From positions 1 to 64,000 of the forward strand of contig NZ_JAUQWH010000004.1 of the NCBI RefSeq assembly GCF_030757795.1: a stretch of DNA of 64,000 nucleotides, given 5' to 3'. Below, in pieces: positions 8,855 to 16,261 of the stretch. Below the pieces are notes generated by a model. The model was given only the letters and a program-made list of their open reading frames with translations, was not told the origin of the DNA and ran no database searches. Position numbers and translations under genes: made by a program. The stretch is from Actinoplanes oryzae (GTDB lineage Bacteria > Actinomycetota > Actinomycetes > Mycobacteriales > Micromonosporaceae). The first letter of the stretch is position 1. The number at the start of each line of letters is the position of its first letter.

Positions 8855-9820
8855 GTGCTGATCCAGGTCTCGCCCGCGGACGTCGCGGGGTGCCGCTACG
8901 CGATCTCTCCGCTGTTCGAGGTGGAGGGCGCGCTGTTCCTGCTCACCGGGTCGCTGCCGGCCGGGGCGCTGCACGACTGGGTGGTGCGCACGCGGCCCCG
9001 GCTGGCCGAGCTGCGCCGCGCCGAGCCGGCGGTCGGGGCACTGATCAGCCTGCAGCGCCGCGCGGAGAACGCCGACTTCCTGCACCCGCCGCCGCTCGGG
9101 CCGCGCCGGGAGTTCGCCGAGGAGCTGGCCGCCCTGCGGGCGACGCCGCTCGCGCGTGCCCGGGCCGAGCTGGCGCGCAACCTGCGCGGGCACAGGACCC
9201 CGCCCGAGTACGCCCGGCGGATCCTCGCCGCGGACGACGTCGTCGACCGGCTCGCCGACGCCCTGCAGGCGGCGTGGACGGCGTTCGTCGAGCCGCAGTG
9301 GCCGCGGCTGCGGGCGGTGCTGGAGCGGGACATCATGCACCGGGCCGGACGGATCGCCGCCTACGGCTGGGCCGCCGGGCTCGACGGCCTGCACCCGCGG
9401 CTGCGCTGGCTGCCGGAGGAGAGCACCATCGAGATCAGGCAGAGCACCGGCCGGTACCACTCCGGTGACCGGGGTCTCACGCTCGTGCCGACGGTCTTCG
9501 GGAACCTGGCGATCAGCACGGACCCCGAGCGGCCGGTCACGATCGCCTACCGGGCCCGGGGAGTCGCCGACGTCCTGGGCACCGCCCCGGCGGCGGACCC
9601 GCGGCTGGCGCCCCTGCTCGGGCCGGGGCGGGCCGCGGTGCTGCGGGCGCTCACCGTGCCGACGACCACGAGCCAGCTCGCCGCCCGGCTCGGGATGAGC
9701 CTGGGCGGCGTCGCGGGACATCTGAAGGTGCTCGCCGGGGCCGGGCTGATCAGCCGGACCCGTACCGGGAAAGCAGTGCTCTATGCCACGACGGAACGCG
9801 GCGATGCGCTGCTCAGTTAG
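8855..9820 (+). CDS. Winged-helix (ArsR-like) transcriptional regulator
   Basis: A 321-aa protein whose C-terminal 70 residues form an ArsR-type winged helix ([53 protein letters not shown]). The N-terminal 240 residues are an alpha/beta effector-type region as in the DUF5937-containing ArsR family. It probably controls the divergent MFS exporter gene. The GTG at 8855 is the only usable in-frame start. A TAAGGT box with a GTG 7 nt downstream (8844) points to an ancestral start VSET in another frame. One extra base near 8855 would join that start to the VLIQVSPAD reading frame, so the N-terminus may be affected by a 1-nt deletion. The 3' end overlaps dapD by 8 bp, convergently. Confidence 0.75.
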   Translation: MLIQVSPADVAGCRYAISPLFEVEGALFLLTGSLPAGALHDWVVRTRPRLAELRRAEPAVGALISLQRRAENADFLHPPPLGPRREFAEELAALRATPLARARAELARNLRGHRTPPEYARRILAADDVVDRLADALQAAWTAFVEPQWPRLRAVLERDIMHRAGRIAAYGWAAGLDGLHPRLRWLPEESTIEIRQSTGRYHSGDRGLTLVPTVFGNLAISTDPERPVTIAYRARGVADVLGTAPAADPRLAPLLGPGRAAVLRALTVPTTTSQLAARLGMSLGGVAGHLKVLAGAGLISRTRTGKAVLYATTERGDALLS

Positions 9821-10757
9821 CGTGCAGCTCGCTGTTGAGGGTGATGCCCTGGCCCTGGCGGGGCTTGGCCTCCAGCGCGCCGGTCACCGAGTTGCGCCAG
9901 AAGAGCAGGCCGTTCACCCCGGACAGCTCGCGGGCCTTGACCACCCGGCCGTCCGGGAGCGTGATCTTCGAGCCGGCCGTGATGTAGCAGCCGGCCTCGA
10001 CCACGCAGTCGTCGCCGAGCGAGATGCCGATGCCGGCGTTGGCCCCGAGCAGGCTGCGCTCGCCGATGCGCACCTTGTCCTTGCCGCCGCCGGAGAGCGT
10101 GCCCATGATCGAGGAGCCCGCGCCCACGTCGGAGCCGTCGCCGACGACGACACCCTGGACGATGCGGCCCTCGACCATCGACGTGCCGAGCGTGCCGGCG
10201 TTGAAGTTGGTGAAGCCCTCGTGCATGACCGTGGTGCCGGCGGCCAGGTGGGCGCCGAGGCGGACCCGGTCGGCGTCGGCGATGCGCACGCCGGAGGGCA
10301 CGACATAGTCGGTCATGCGCGGGAACTTGTCGACGCCGTGGACGGCCAGGTGGCGGCCCGCGGCGCGCTCGATCAGGCGCAGCTCGTCGACGCGGTCGGG
10401 CGGACACGGGCCGGCCGAGGTCCAGGCCACGTTGGCCAGCGCGCCGAAGATGCCGTCGAGGTTCTGCTCGTTCGGCTTGACCAGGCGGTGGGAGAGCAGG
10501 TGCAGCCGCAGGTACGCATCCGCGGAGTCCTTGATCGGGTCGGCCAGCGACGCAATCTCGGTGCGCACCTCGACGGTCGAGAGCCCGGACAGGGCCTTGG
10601 GGCCGGTGAGCCCGGCGGGCAGCGCCGGCGGCTCGGCGGGGAACTCCCCGAGGCCGAGGAAGCCGGACGGGTACCAGGTGTCGAGCACCGTCCCGTCCGA
10701 GGTCACGGTGGCGAGGCCGATGCCCCACGCGGGCGAGGTCGAGATCGCGGTGGTCAC
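9813..10757 (-). CDS. dapD: Tetrahydrodipicolinate N-succinyltransferase DapD
   Basis: Transfers succinyl from succinyl-CoA to tetrahydrodipicolinate in the succinylase branch of meso-DAP/lysine synthesis; acts in the cytoplasm as a trimer. The 314-aa protein has the actinobacterial DapD N-terminal domain and a left-handed beta-helix of hexapeptide repeats from about residue 165 ([66 protein letters not shown]). The GTG start has TAGGGT 6 nt upstream (10764-10769), so the mRNA is probably leaderless. It is divergent from dapE, the enzyme two steps later in the pathway. Confidence 0.95.
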   Translation of the reverse strand: MTTAISTSPAWGIGLATVTSDGTVLDTWYPSGFLGLGEFPAEPPALPAGLTGPKALSGLSTVEVRTEIASLADPIKDSADAYLRLHLLSHRLVKPNEQNLDGIFGALANVAWTSAGPCPPDRVDELRLIERAAGRHLAVHGVDKFPRMTDYVVPSGVRIADADRVRLGAHLAAGTTVMHEGFTNFNAGTLGTSMVEGRIVQGVVVGDGSDVGAGSSIMGTLSGGGKDKVRIGERSLLGANAGIGISLGDDCVVEAGCYITAGSKITLPDGRVVKARELSGVNGLLFWRNSVTGALEAKPRQGQGITLNSELHAN

Positions 10758-10763
10758 AGGTCA

Positions 10764-10769
10764 ACCCTA
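10764..10769 (-). promoter_or_regulatory. -10 box of dapD (leaderless)
   Basis: TAGGGT on the minus strand, then 6 nt, then the GTG start of dapD. The spacing leaves no room for a ribosome-binding site. Confidence 0.55.
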
Positions 10770-10815
10770 CTAGGCGGTCCCCGCCGGGTTCCGTTTCGGG
10801 TTCATGTTCGGACTG

Positions 10816-10821
10816 TAATGT
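10816..10821 (+). promoter_or_regulatory. -10 box of dapE (leaderless)
   Basis: TAATGT followed by 7 nt and the ATG at 10829. This supports the ATG rather than the GTG at 10820, which overlaps the box. Confidence 0.55.
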
Positions 10822-10828
10822 GCGGCTC

Positions 10829-11902
10829 ATGGCGAACCCGCTGACTCCGGACGTGCTTGTCGACCCGGTGGTGCTCACCCGCACCCTCGTCGACATCGAG
10901 TCCGTGTCCCGCGACGAGAAGGTCATCGCCGACTGCGTCGAGGACGTCCTGCGGCAGGCGCCGCACCTGAACACCGAGCGGCACGGCAACACCGTGATGG
11001 CGCGCACGGACCTCGGCCGCGAGCAACGCGTCGTGCTCGCCGGGCATCTGGACACCGTGCCGATCAACGGCAACTTCCCGTCGACGGTCGTGGACGACCT
11101 GATCTTCGGCTGTGGGACGGCCGACATGAAGTCCGGCGTCGCCCTGGCGCTGCACCTGGCGGCCACCCTGCCGGATCCCCGGTACGACCTGACCTACCTC
11201 TTCTACGAGGCCGAGGAGATCGAGAGCCGCTACAACGGGCTGGGCCTGGTCGCGGAGGCGCGCCCCGAGTGGTTGCGCGCGGACTTCGCGGTGCTGCTCG
11301 AGCCGACGTACGGGGTGGTGGAGGCGGGCTGTCAGGGCTTCATGAGCGCGACGATCCGTACCCATGGCAAGCGGGCGCACACCGCCCGGTCCTGGCGCGG
11401 GGTCAACGCCATCCACGCGGCGGGCGAGGCGCTGCGCCGCCTGGACGACTACCGGCCGCGGACAGTCACTATCGACGGATGTACGTACCGTGAGGGGCTC
11501 AACGCCGTCGGCATCTCGGGCGGCGTGGCCGGCAACGTCGTGCCGGACGAGTGCTCGATCGACATCAACCTGCGCTTCGCGCCCGACCGCTCCGAGCAGG
11601 ACGCCCTGGCGCACCTGCACGAGGTGTTCAGCGGCTTCGACCTGGACGTGACCGACTCGGCGCCGGGCGCGCTGCCGCAGCTGGGCGCGGCGCCGGCCCG
11701 CGACTTCCTCACCGCGGTGGGCGAGCAGCCCGAGGCCAAGCTGGGCTGGACGGACGTGGCCCGGTTCGCCGCGATGGGCATCCCGGCGCTCAACTACGGG
11801 CCGGGCGATCCCCGGCTCGCCCACTCCCCCGACGAGCACGTGGAGATCGGCAGGATCCGCGACGGGGCCGCGACCCTGCACAGGTGGCTCACCGCGTACT
11901 GA
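10829..11902 (+). CDS. dapE: Succinyl-diaminopimelate desuccinylase DapE
   Basis: Zn-dependent M20 peptidase-family enzyme that hydrolyses N-succinyl-LL-DAP to LL-DAP and succinate. The 357-aa protein shows LAGHLDTVP (first Zn ligand His and Asp), GCGTADMKSGVA (bridging Asp), the catalytic EAEEIE and LEPTYG, and a C-terminal His in DPRLAHSPDEHVEI. Length and motif order match actinobacterial DapE. I chose ATG 10829 (MANPLTPDV) because a TAATGT box lies 7 nt upstream. The gene is divergent from dapD with a 71-bp shared promoter region. Its end overlaps the small minus-strand gene at 11889-12044. Confidence 0.93.
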   Translation: MANPLTPDVLVDPVVLTRTLVDIESVSRDEKVIADCVEDVLRQAPHLNTERHGNTVMARTDLGREQRVVLAGHLDTVPINGNFPSTVVDDLIFGCGTADMKSGVALALHLAATLPDPRYDLTYLFYEAEEIESRYNGLGLVAEARPEWLRADFAVLLEPTYGVVEAGCQGFMSATIRTHGKRAHTARSWRGVNAIHAAGEALRRLDDYRPRTVTIDGCTYREGLNAVGISGGVAGNVVPDECSIDINLRFAPDRSEQDALAHLHEVFSGFDLDVTDSAPGALPQLGAAPARDFLTAVGEQPEAKLGWTDVARFAAMGIPALNYGPGDPRLAHSPDEHVEIGRIRDGAATLHRWLTAY

Positions 11903-12044
11903 CGGGCTCCCCGTCGTCGGGGTCGGCGGCCGCCTCCGCGGGACGGCCCTGCTGGGCCAGCGCGATGCGGCGCTCCTCCACCACCAGGCGGATGCGCCGC
12001 TGCATGCGGCGCTGGATCTTCATGCGCTCATAGCGGGTCGTCAC
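11889..12044 (-). CDS. Small basic protein, unknown function
   Basis: A 51-codon frame starting GTG at 12044: VTTRYERMKIQRRMQRRIRL, continuing VVEERRIALAQQ, then an acidic/Gly tail. The first 33 residues are strongly amphipathic and Arg/Met-rich, a probable single helix. Third codon positions are mostly G/C, and there is no competing longer frame in the gap after dapE. It overlaps the end of dapE by 14 bp, convergently. I do not recognise the family. It could be a nucleic-acid-binding or membrane-surface peptide, or a non-coding frame. Confidence 0.4.
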   Translation of the reverse strand: MTTRYERMKIQRRMQRRIRLVVEERRIALAQQGRPAEAAADPDDGEPVSTR

Positions 12045-12192
12045 GGGCGGCTCCGTGCGGGAGGAGAAGTTGATAAACGGACGGAGACAGCAGAGCTACC
12101 GTCCGTTGCTTCAATCTGGCAAAAAGGTCGCGACGCCGCAATCCTCTTGCCGAAACCCATCCGGTTATTCACCGGTTACGGACCGTCCGCAC

Positions 12193-12198
12193 TACGGT
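12193..12198 (+). promoter_or_regulatory. -10 box of first LOG-family gene (leaderless)
   Basis: TACGGT, then 7 nt, then ATG at 12206. It selects the ATG over the upstream in-frame GTG at 12197, which overlaps the box. Confidence 0.5.
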
Positions 12199-12205
12199 GG
12201 GTGCC

Positions 12206-12979
12206 ATGACGGACGGAAACAACGGTCGCGGTCGCGTACCCCAGGAGCGTCATCGCGGCGCCGTCACTCTGCGACGCGAGTCGATCCCGCCGAGCACGGC
12301 CGACGAGAAGCTCCTCGACTCCGAGCACCGCGGCGAGTGGAAGACCAAGGACGCGTGGCGGGCGCTGCGCATCCTGTCGGAGTTCGTGGAGGGCTTCGAC
12401 ACCCTCGCCGACCTGCCGCCCGCGGTCAGCGTCTTCGGCTCGGCGCGCAGCCGGCCCGACAGCCCCGAGTGCGAGCTGGCCGCCGACCTGGGCGCCGCCC
12501 TCGCCGAGGCGGGCTACGCGGTGATCACCGGCGGCGGGCCCGGCGTGATGGAGGCCGCCAACCGCGGCGCCACCGAGGCCGGCGGCATGTCGGTGGGCCT
12601 GGGCATCGAGCTCCCCTTCGAGCAGGGCCTCAACGACTGGGTCGACATCGGCATCGACTTCCGCTACTTCTTCGTCCGCAAGACCATGTTCGTCAAGTAC
12701 GCCCAGGCGTTCGTCGTCCTGCCCGGCGGCTTCGGCACGCTCGACGAGCTGTTCGAGGCGATCACCCTGGTCCAGACGCGCAAGGTGACCCGTTTCCCGG
12801 TGGTCCTCATGGGCACCGAATACTGGGGTGGCCTGCTCGACTGGATCAAGCAGCGCCTGCTCGCCGAGGGGAAGGTGAGCCCGGACGACATGGAGCTGAT
12901 CATGCTGACCGACGACGTCGAGGAAGCCGTGCAGTACATCGTGGAGGCCGACAAGGCCCTCGCCGCGGGCAAGGAGTGA
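12206..12979 (+). CDS. LOG-family (TIGR00730) Rossmann protein
   Basis: LOG proteins are nucleotide-binding Rossmann folds; characterised members are cytokinin-riboside monophosphate phosphoribohydrolases that cleave AMP-type nucleotides at the N-glycosidic bond. This 257-aa member has ITGGGPGVMEAANRGA and the signature PGGFGTLDE (about residues 170-178), which forms the active site with Arg and Glu. An N-terminal tail of about 70 residues (Arg-rich, then EWKTKDAWRALRILSEF) precedes the fold, typical of the longer actinobacterial type. It ends 1 bp before a second, shorter LOG gene. The physiological substrate in bacteria is not settled. Confidence 0.85.
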   Translation: MTDGNNGRGRVPQERHRGAVTLRRESIPPSTADEKLLDSEHRGEWKTKDAWRALRILSEFVEGFDTLADLPPAVSVFGSARSRPDSPECELAADLGAALAEAGYAVITGGGPGVMEAANRGATEAGGMSVGLGIELPFEQGLNDWVDIGIDFRYFFVRKTMFVKYAQAFVVLPGGFGTLDELFEAITLVQTRKVTRFPVVLMGTEYWGGLLDWIKQRLLAEGKVSPDDMELIMLTDDVEEAVQYIVEADKALAAGKE

Positions 12980-12980
12980 C

Positions 12981-13529
12981 GTGGCGGCGATCTGCGTCTT
13001 CTGCGCCTCCTCCAACCGCCTCGACCAGAGCCACCTGGACCTGGCCACCGCCCTCGGCAAGGCCCTCGGACCGCGCGGGCACTCCCTCGTCTCCGGCGGC
13101 GGCTGCGTCGGCATGATGGGCGCGGTCGCCGACGGCGCCCGGGCCGGCGGCGCGCACACCCTCGGCATCATCCCGCAGTCGCTGGTCGACCTGGAGGTCG
13201 CCGACACCGCCTCGGACGAGCTGGTGGTCACCGCCGACATGGGCGAGCGCAAGAACGTGATGATCGAGCGCGCCGAGGCCTTCATCACCCTGCCGGGCGG
13301 CCTGGGCACGCTCGACGAACTCTTCGAGGTCTGGACCACGGCCACCCTCGACCTGCACCGCAAGCCGATCGTGGTGCTGGACCCGGAGGGCTTCTACTCG
13401 GGCCTGTGGACCTGGCTGCGCGAGATCACGGGCACGGCGTTCGTCCGCGAGGCCGCGCTGGCGCAGGTCACCGTGGTCACCTCGATCGACGCCGCGCTCG
13501 ACCACATCGAGGCCTCGCTAGGGGCGTAA
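12981..13529 (+). CDS. Second LOG-family (TIGR00730) protein, short type
   Basis: A 182-aa LOG protein with ICVFCASSNRLD at the N-terminus, SGGGCVGMMGAVADGA and PGGLGTLDE. It lacks the N-terminal tail of its upstream neighbour and is closer to the mycobacterial Rv1205 length, in which the enzyme acts on cytokinin ribotides. GTG at 12981 follows the previous stop by one base, so the two are co-transcribed. Sequence identity between the two is limited to the fold motifs, indicating an old duplication. The 3' end overlaps lysG by 12 bp, convergently. Confidence 0.85.
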   Translation: MAAICVFCASSNRLDQSHLDLATALGKALGPRGHSLVSGGGCVGMMGAVADGARAGGAHTLGIIPQSLVDLEVADTASDELVVTADMGERKNVMIERAEAFITLPGGLGTLDELFEVWTTATLDLHRKPIVVLDPEGFYSGLWTWLREITGTAFVREAALAQVTVVTSIDAALDHIEASLGA

Positions 13530-14357
13530 CGCCGCGGCCGCGGCTGTGCGCACGGCGCTGGTCAGGGCGGTGAGGGCTGCCGACTCCATGCGCCAGCACT
13601 GCCAGTGCAGGGGGACGTCGAGGTGGTGGCCGGGGGCGATCTCGACCAGGCTGCCGACGGCGATGCCGGCGCCGGCGAGGTGCTCGGGCACCATGCCCCA
13701 GCCCAGGCCCATGCGGATGGCCTCGCCGAAGGCGGCCGCCGCGGGGACGTAGTGGATCGGCGGGTCGTCGAGGGTGCGGTGGGTCACGGCGGCGCGGAAG
13801 CGGTGCTGCAGCCGGTCCTTGCGGTTGAAGAGGACCATCGGGGTCGTCGCGAAGCCGGTGAAGGTCTCCGGGGCGGCCACGCCCAGGTAGCGCATCGCGC
13901 CGAGCCGCTCGACCCGGCAGCCCTGGACGGCGACCTGCTGGGTGGTGACGGCGGCCATCACCGTGCCGGCGCGCAGCAGGTCGGTGGTGTAGTCCTCGTC
14001 CTCCTGGTGCAGGTCGAACGCCAGGTCGGGCAGGGTGGCCAGGGCCGGCAGGAACCACGAGTGCAGCGAGTCGGCGTTGACCGAGACCGCGATCTTCGTC
14101 CGCGTGCTGCCCCGCACCGCGTCGAGCGCCTCCCGCTCCAGCAGCGCGATCTGCCCGGCCAGCCGCACCAGGGTCTCGCCGGCCGCCGTGGGAACGGCCG
14201 GCTTGGTCCGCCGGACCAGCACCTGGCCGACGGCCTGCTCCAGCGCTTTGATGCGCTGGCTGACCGCGGGCGGCGTCACGTGCAGCACCTTCGCCGCCGC
14301 ATCGAAGCTACCCTCCGCGATCACGGCCTGGAAAGTGGCGAGCTGCAGCTGGTCCAT
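13518..14357 (-). CDS. lysG: LysR-type regulator, ArgP/LysG family
   Basis: A 279-aa LysR regulator. Residues 1-60 are the winged helix (LATFQAVIAEGSFDAAAKVLHVTPPAVSQRIKALE) and the remainder is a periplasmic-binding-like effector domain. ArgP/LysG proteins bind lysine or arginine and activate a divergent basic-amino-acid exporter. That is exactly the arrangement here, with lysE starting 68 bp away. The ATG at 14357 gives the standard N-terminus MDQLQLATF. Closeness to dapD/dapE suggests that lysine pools are managed locally. Confidence 0.88.
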   Translation of the reverse strand: MDQLQLATFQAVIAEGSFDAAAKVLHVTPPAVSQRIKALEQAVGQVLVRRTKPAVPTAAGETLVRLAGQIALLEREALDAVRGSTRTKIAVSVNADSLHSWFLPALATLPDLAFDLHQEDEDYTTDLLRAGTVMAAVTTQQVAVQGCRVERLGAMRYLGVAAPETFTGFATTPMVLFNRKDRLQHRFRAAVTHRTLDDPPIHYVPAAAAFGEAIRMGLGWGMVPEHLAGAGIAVGSLVEIAPGHHLDVPLHWQCWRMESAALTALTSAVRTAAAAALRP

Positions 14358-14425
14358 AAGACTTCCTAATGTTCCATCAGAATCTTCAATTGGAGTACAC
14401 CAGCAAACCGGCCTAGCGTCGAGGG
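14358..14425. promoter_or_regulatory. lysG-lysE intergenic operator region
   Basis: This 68-bp region is clearly more AT-rich than its surroundings and holds TTC-CATCA-GAA, a small dyad of the T-N11-A type bound by LysR proteins, followed by CAATTGGAG. LysG would be expected to bind here and activate lysE. Confidence 0.45.
14414..14419 (+). promoter_or_regulatory. -10 box of lysE (leaderless)
   Basis: TAGCGT, 6 nt, then GTG at 14426. Confidence 0.5.
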
Positions 14426-15019
14426 GTGCTCACCTCCGCCCTCGCCGGGTTCGCCGCCTCCGCCGTGCTGATCATCGCCATCGGCGCGCAGAACGCCTTC
14501 GTGCTGCGGCAAGGTCTGCGCCGCGAGCACGTGCTGCCCGTGGTCGTGGTCTGCGCCGCCTCCGACCTGCTCCTGATCGCGGCGGGGATCGGCGGGCTGG
14601 GCGCGCTGGTCACCGCGCACCCCGTCGTGGTCACCGTCATCCGCTGGGCCGGGGCCGTCTTCCTGATCGGTTACGCCGTCCTGGCCGCCAGACGCGCGAT
14701 CTCCCCGGGCACCCTGACGCCGACGGCCGGCGGCCCGGCGACCCTGCGCGCCACGCTGCTCGCCTGCCTGGCGATGACCTACCTCAACCCGCACGTCTAT
14801 CTGGACACCGTGCTGCTGCTCGGCTCGGTGGCGCAGCAGCACCCCGACCGGTGGGCCTTCGGGGCGGGCGCGGCGGCGGCCAGCGTCGTATGGTTCAGCG
14901 CGCTCGGCCTGGGCGCGCAGCGGCTCGCCCCGGTCCTGCGCCGCCCGGCCGCGTGGCGGGTGCTGGACGGCCTGATAGCCGTGGTCATGGCCGCCCTCGG
15001 CATCGGGCTGCTCCTCTAG
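14426..15019 (+). CDS. lysE: LysE/ArgO-type basic amino acid exporter
   Basis: A 197-aa inner-membrane exporter with six predicted helices. The family signature [15 protein letters not shown] lies at about residues 18-32 and [14 protein letters not shown] at about 120. LysE exports L-lysine and L-arginine when pools rise. It is divergent from lysG, the usual activator. The GTG start follows a TAGCGT box by 6 nt. Confidence 0.9.
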   Translation: MLTSALAGFAASAVLIIAIGAQNAFVLRQGLRREHVLPVVVVCAASDLLLIAAGIGGLGALVTAHPVVVTVIRWAGAVFLIGYAVLAARRAISPGTLTPTAGGPATLRATLLACLAMTYLNPHVYLDTVLLLGSVAQQHPDRWAFGAGAAAASVVWFSALGLGAQRLAPVLRRPAAWRVLDGLIAVVMAALGIGLLL

Positions 15020-15104
15020 GATCCCGTGTCCGACAGCCCCGGCGCTCGGGGCCGGTCGAGCTCCGGCCCGGCGGCGGCCACCGTGGCCAGGGAGACGGAC
15101 CTCG

Positions 15105-15213
15105 GTTGACTCTCGACCAGGTCGAGGCATCAGGTCGTGCGACGTTGACTCCCGACCAGGTCGAGGCATCAGGTCGTGCGGACGTTGACTCTCGACCAGG
15201 TCGAGGCATCAGG
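15105..15213 (+). repeat. Three tandem 39/40-bp repeats forming MerR-type promoter/operators
   Basis: Copies start at 15105, 15144 and 15184. Each has TTGACT followed by the dyad CTCGACC-A-GGTCGAG (copy 2 has C at its first T) and GCATCAGG. In copy 3 TTGACT (15185-15190) is followed by exactly 19 bp, then CAGGGT (15210-15215). A 19-bp spacer with a dyad at its centre is the hallmark of MerR-controlled promoters. Copies 1 and 2 have CAGGTC at the same place. The array ends at the start of the MerR-family gene. Confidence 0.7.
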
Positions 15214-15234
15214 GTGACGGGGGTGGAGAGCGGC

Positions 15235-16257
15235 ATGCGGGGGATCGGCGAGGTGTCCCGGGCGAGCGGGCTGGGCGTGAGCGCCCTGCGGTTCTACGAC
15301 CGGGCCGGGGTGCTCGTGCCGGCCGAGGTCGACGCGGCGACCGGCTACCGGCGTTACAGCGACGCCCAGATCCGGGCGGCGCGGCTGGTGGCCGGGCTGC
15401 GCCGGGTCGGGATGCCGGTGGCGGGCATCGCGCGGGCGGTCGCGGCGCTGGACCGGCCGGAGCTGGTCCGGGCGCTGCTCGACGAGCACCTGTCCCGGCT
15501 GGAGGACGGGCTCGCCGACGCCCGGCGCGAGCTCTCCCGGCTGCACCAGCTGCTGGGAGGGTCCACCATGACCACGATCACGCTGCCGGCCGCGGAGTTG
15601 GCCGCGGCGCTCGACTTCGTCCGCTTCGCCGCCGGCGCCGACCCGGAGCTGCCGATGATCAACGGCGTCCTGGTGGAGGCCGATGAGGCGACGATCACGC
15701 TCGTGGCGACCGATCGCTACCGCCTGGCCGTGGCGTCGGCCGGCGCCACGGTGTCGGGACCCCCGGTGCGGGTCGTCGCGCCGCTGCCGTTCGCCGACGC
15801 ACTGCGCCCGCTGCTGACCGGCGACGTCACCCTTACGGTGGCCGGCGCGCTCGACGTCGGGACCAGCGCCGGGCGGCTGTCCGCCACGCCGCTCGACGTG
15901 GACTTCCCGGACTATCGGCGCCTCACCGAGCTGCCGGCGGCAAACCCGCGCCGGATTGCTGTCGACCCGGCGGCGCTGCGGGCGACAGTCACCGCGGCAG
16001 CGACCGACGAGCTGGCGGTCCTGGCCGTCGACGAGCAGGGCGCCGTCCGGACGGTCACGGCGGACGAGTGGGCCGCCGACCCGGCCGGCCACGTGGCGGT
16101 GAACAGGGAGTTCCTGTTGCAGGCGCTCGACGCGGGTGGCCCGGGCCAGCTGGAGCTGCACCTGGACGGGCCGATCAAGCCCCTCGTGCTGCGCGGCGGG
16201 GCGGGATATTCACTGCTGATGCCCGTCCGCGAGGAGAGATCGGCGGGCGCACACTGA
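15235..16257 (+). CDS. MerR regulator fused to DNA polymerase III beta-clamp domains
   Basis: Residues 1-107 are a MerR domain: winged helix IGEVSRASGLGVSALRFYDRAGVL, GYRRYSDAQI, then the coiled coil to about 107. After a GGS linker, residues 112-335 resemble domains II and III of the sliding clamp. They include LVATDRYRLAVA, DFPDYRRL at the domain border and the C-terminal YSLLMPVR, close to the clamp ending. Clamp domain I is absent. ATG 15235 has TGGAGAG 6 nt upstream. A GTG at 15223, 7 nt after CAGGGT, would give a leaderless form four residues longer. The gene lies 4 bp before a threonine-aldolase-like gene. DNA binding is supported; whether the clamp part binds DNA, partners or a ligand is unknown. 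Confidence 0.8.
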   Translation: MRGIGEVSRASGLGVSALRFYDRAGVLVPAEVDAATGYRRYSDAQIRAARLVAGLRRVGMPVAGIARAVAALDRPELVRALLDEHLSRLEDGLADARRELSRLHQLLGGSTMTTITLPAAELAAALDFVRFAAGADPELPMINGVLVEADEATITLVATDRYRLAVASAGATVSGPPVRVVAPLPFADALRPLLTGDVTLTVAGALDVGTSAGRLSATPLDVDFPDYRRLTELPAANPRRIAVDPAALRATVTAAATDELAVLAVDEQGAVRTVTADEWAADPAGHVAVNREFLLQALDAGGPGQLELHLDGPIKPLVLRGGAGYSLLMPVREERSAGAH

Positions 16258-16261
16258 AGCC

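Noticed and set aside
15105-15213. 39-bp repeats as a CRISPR fragment or transposon end
   Set aside because: There are no spacers or transposase, and the geometry fits MerR-type promoters.
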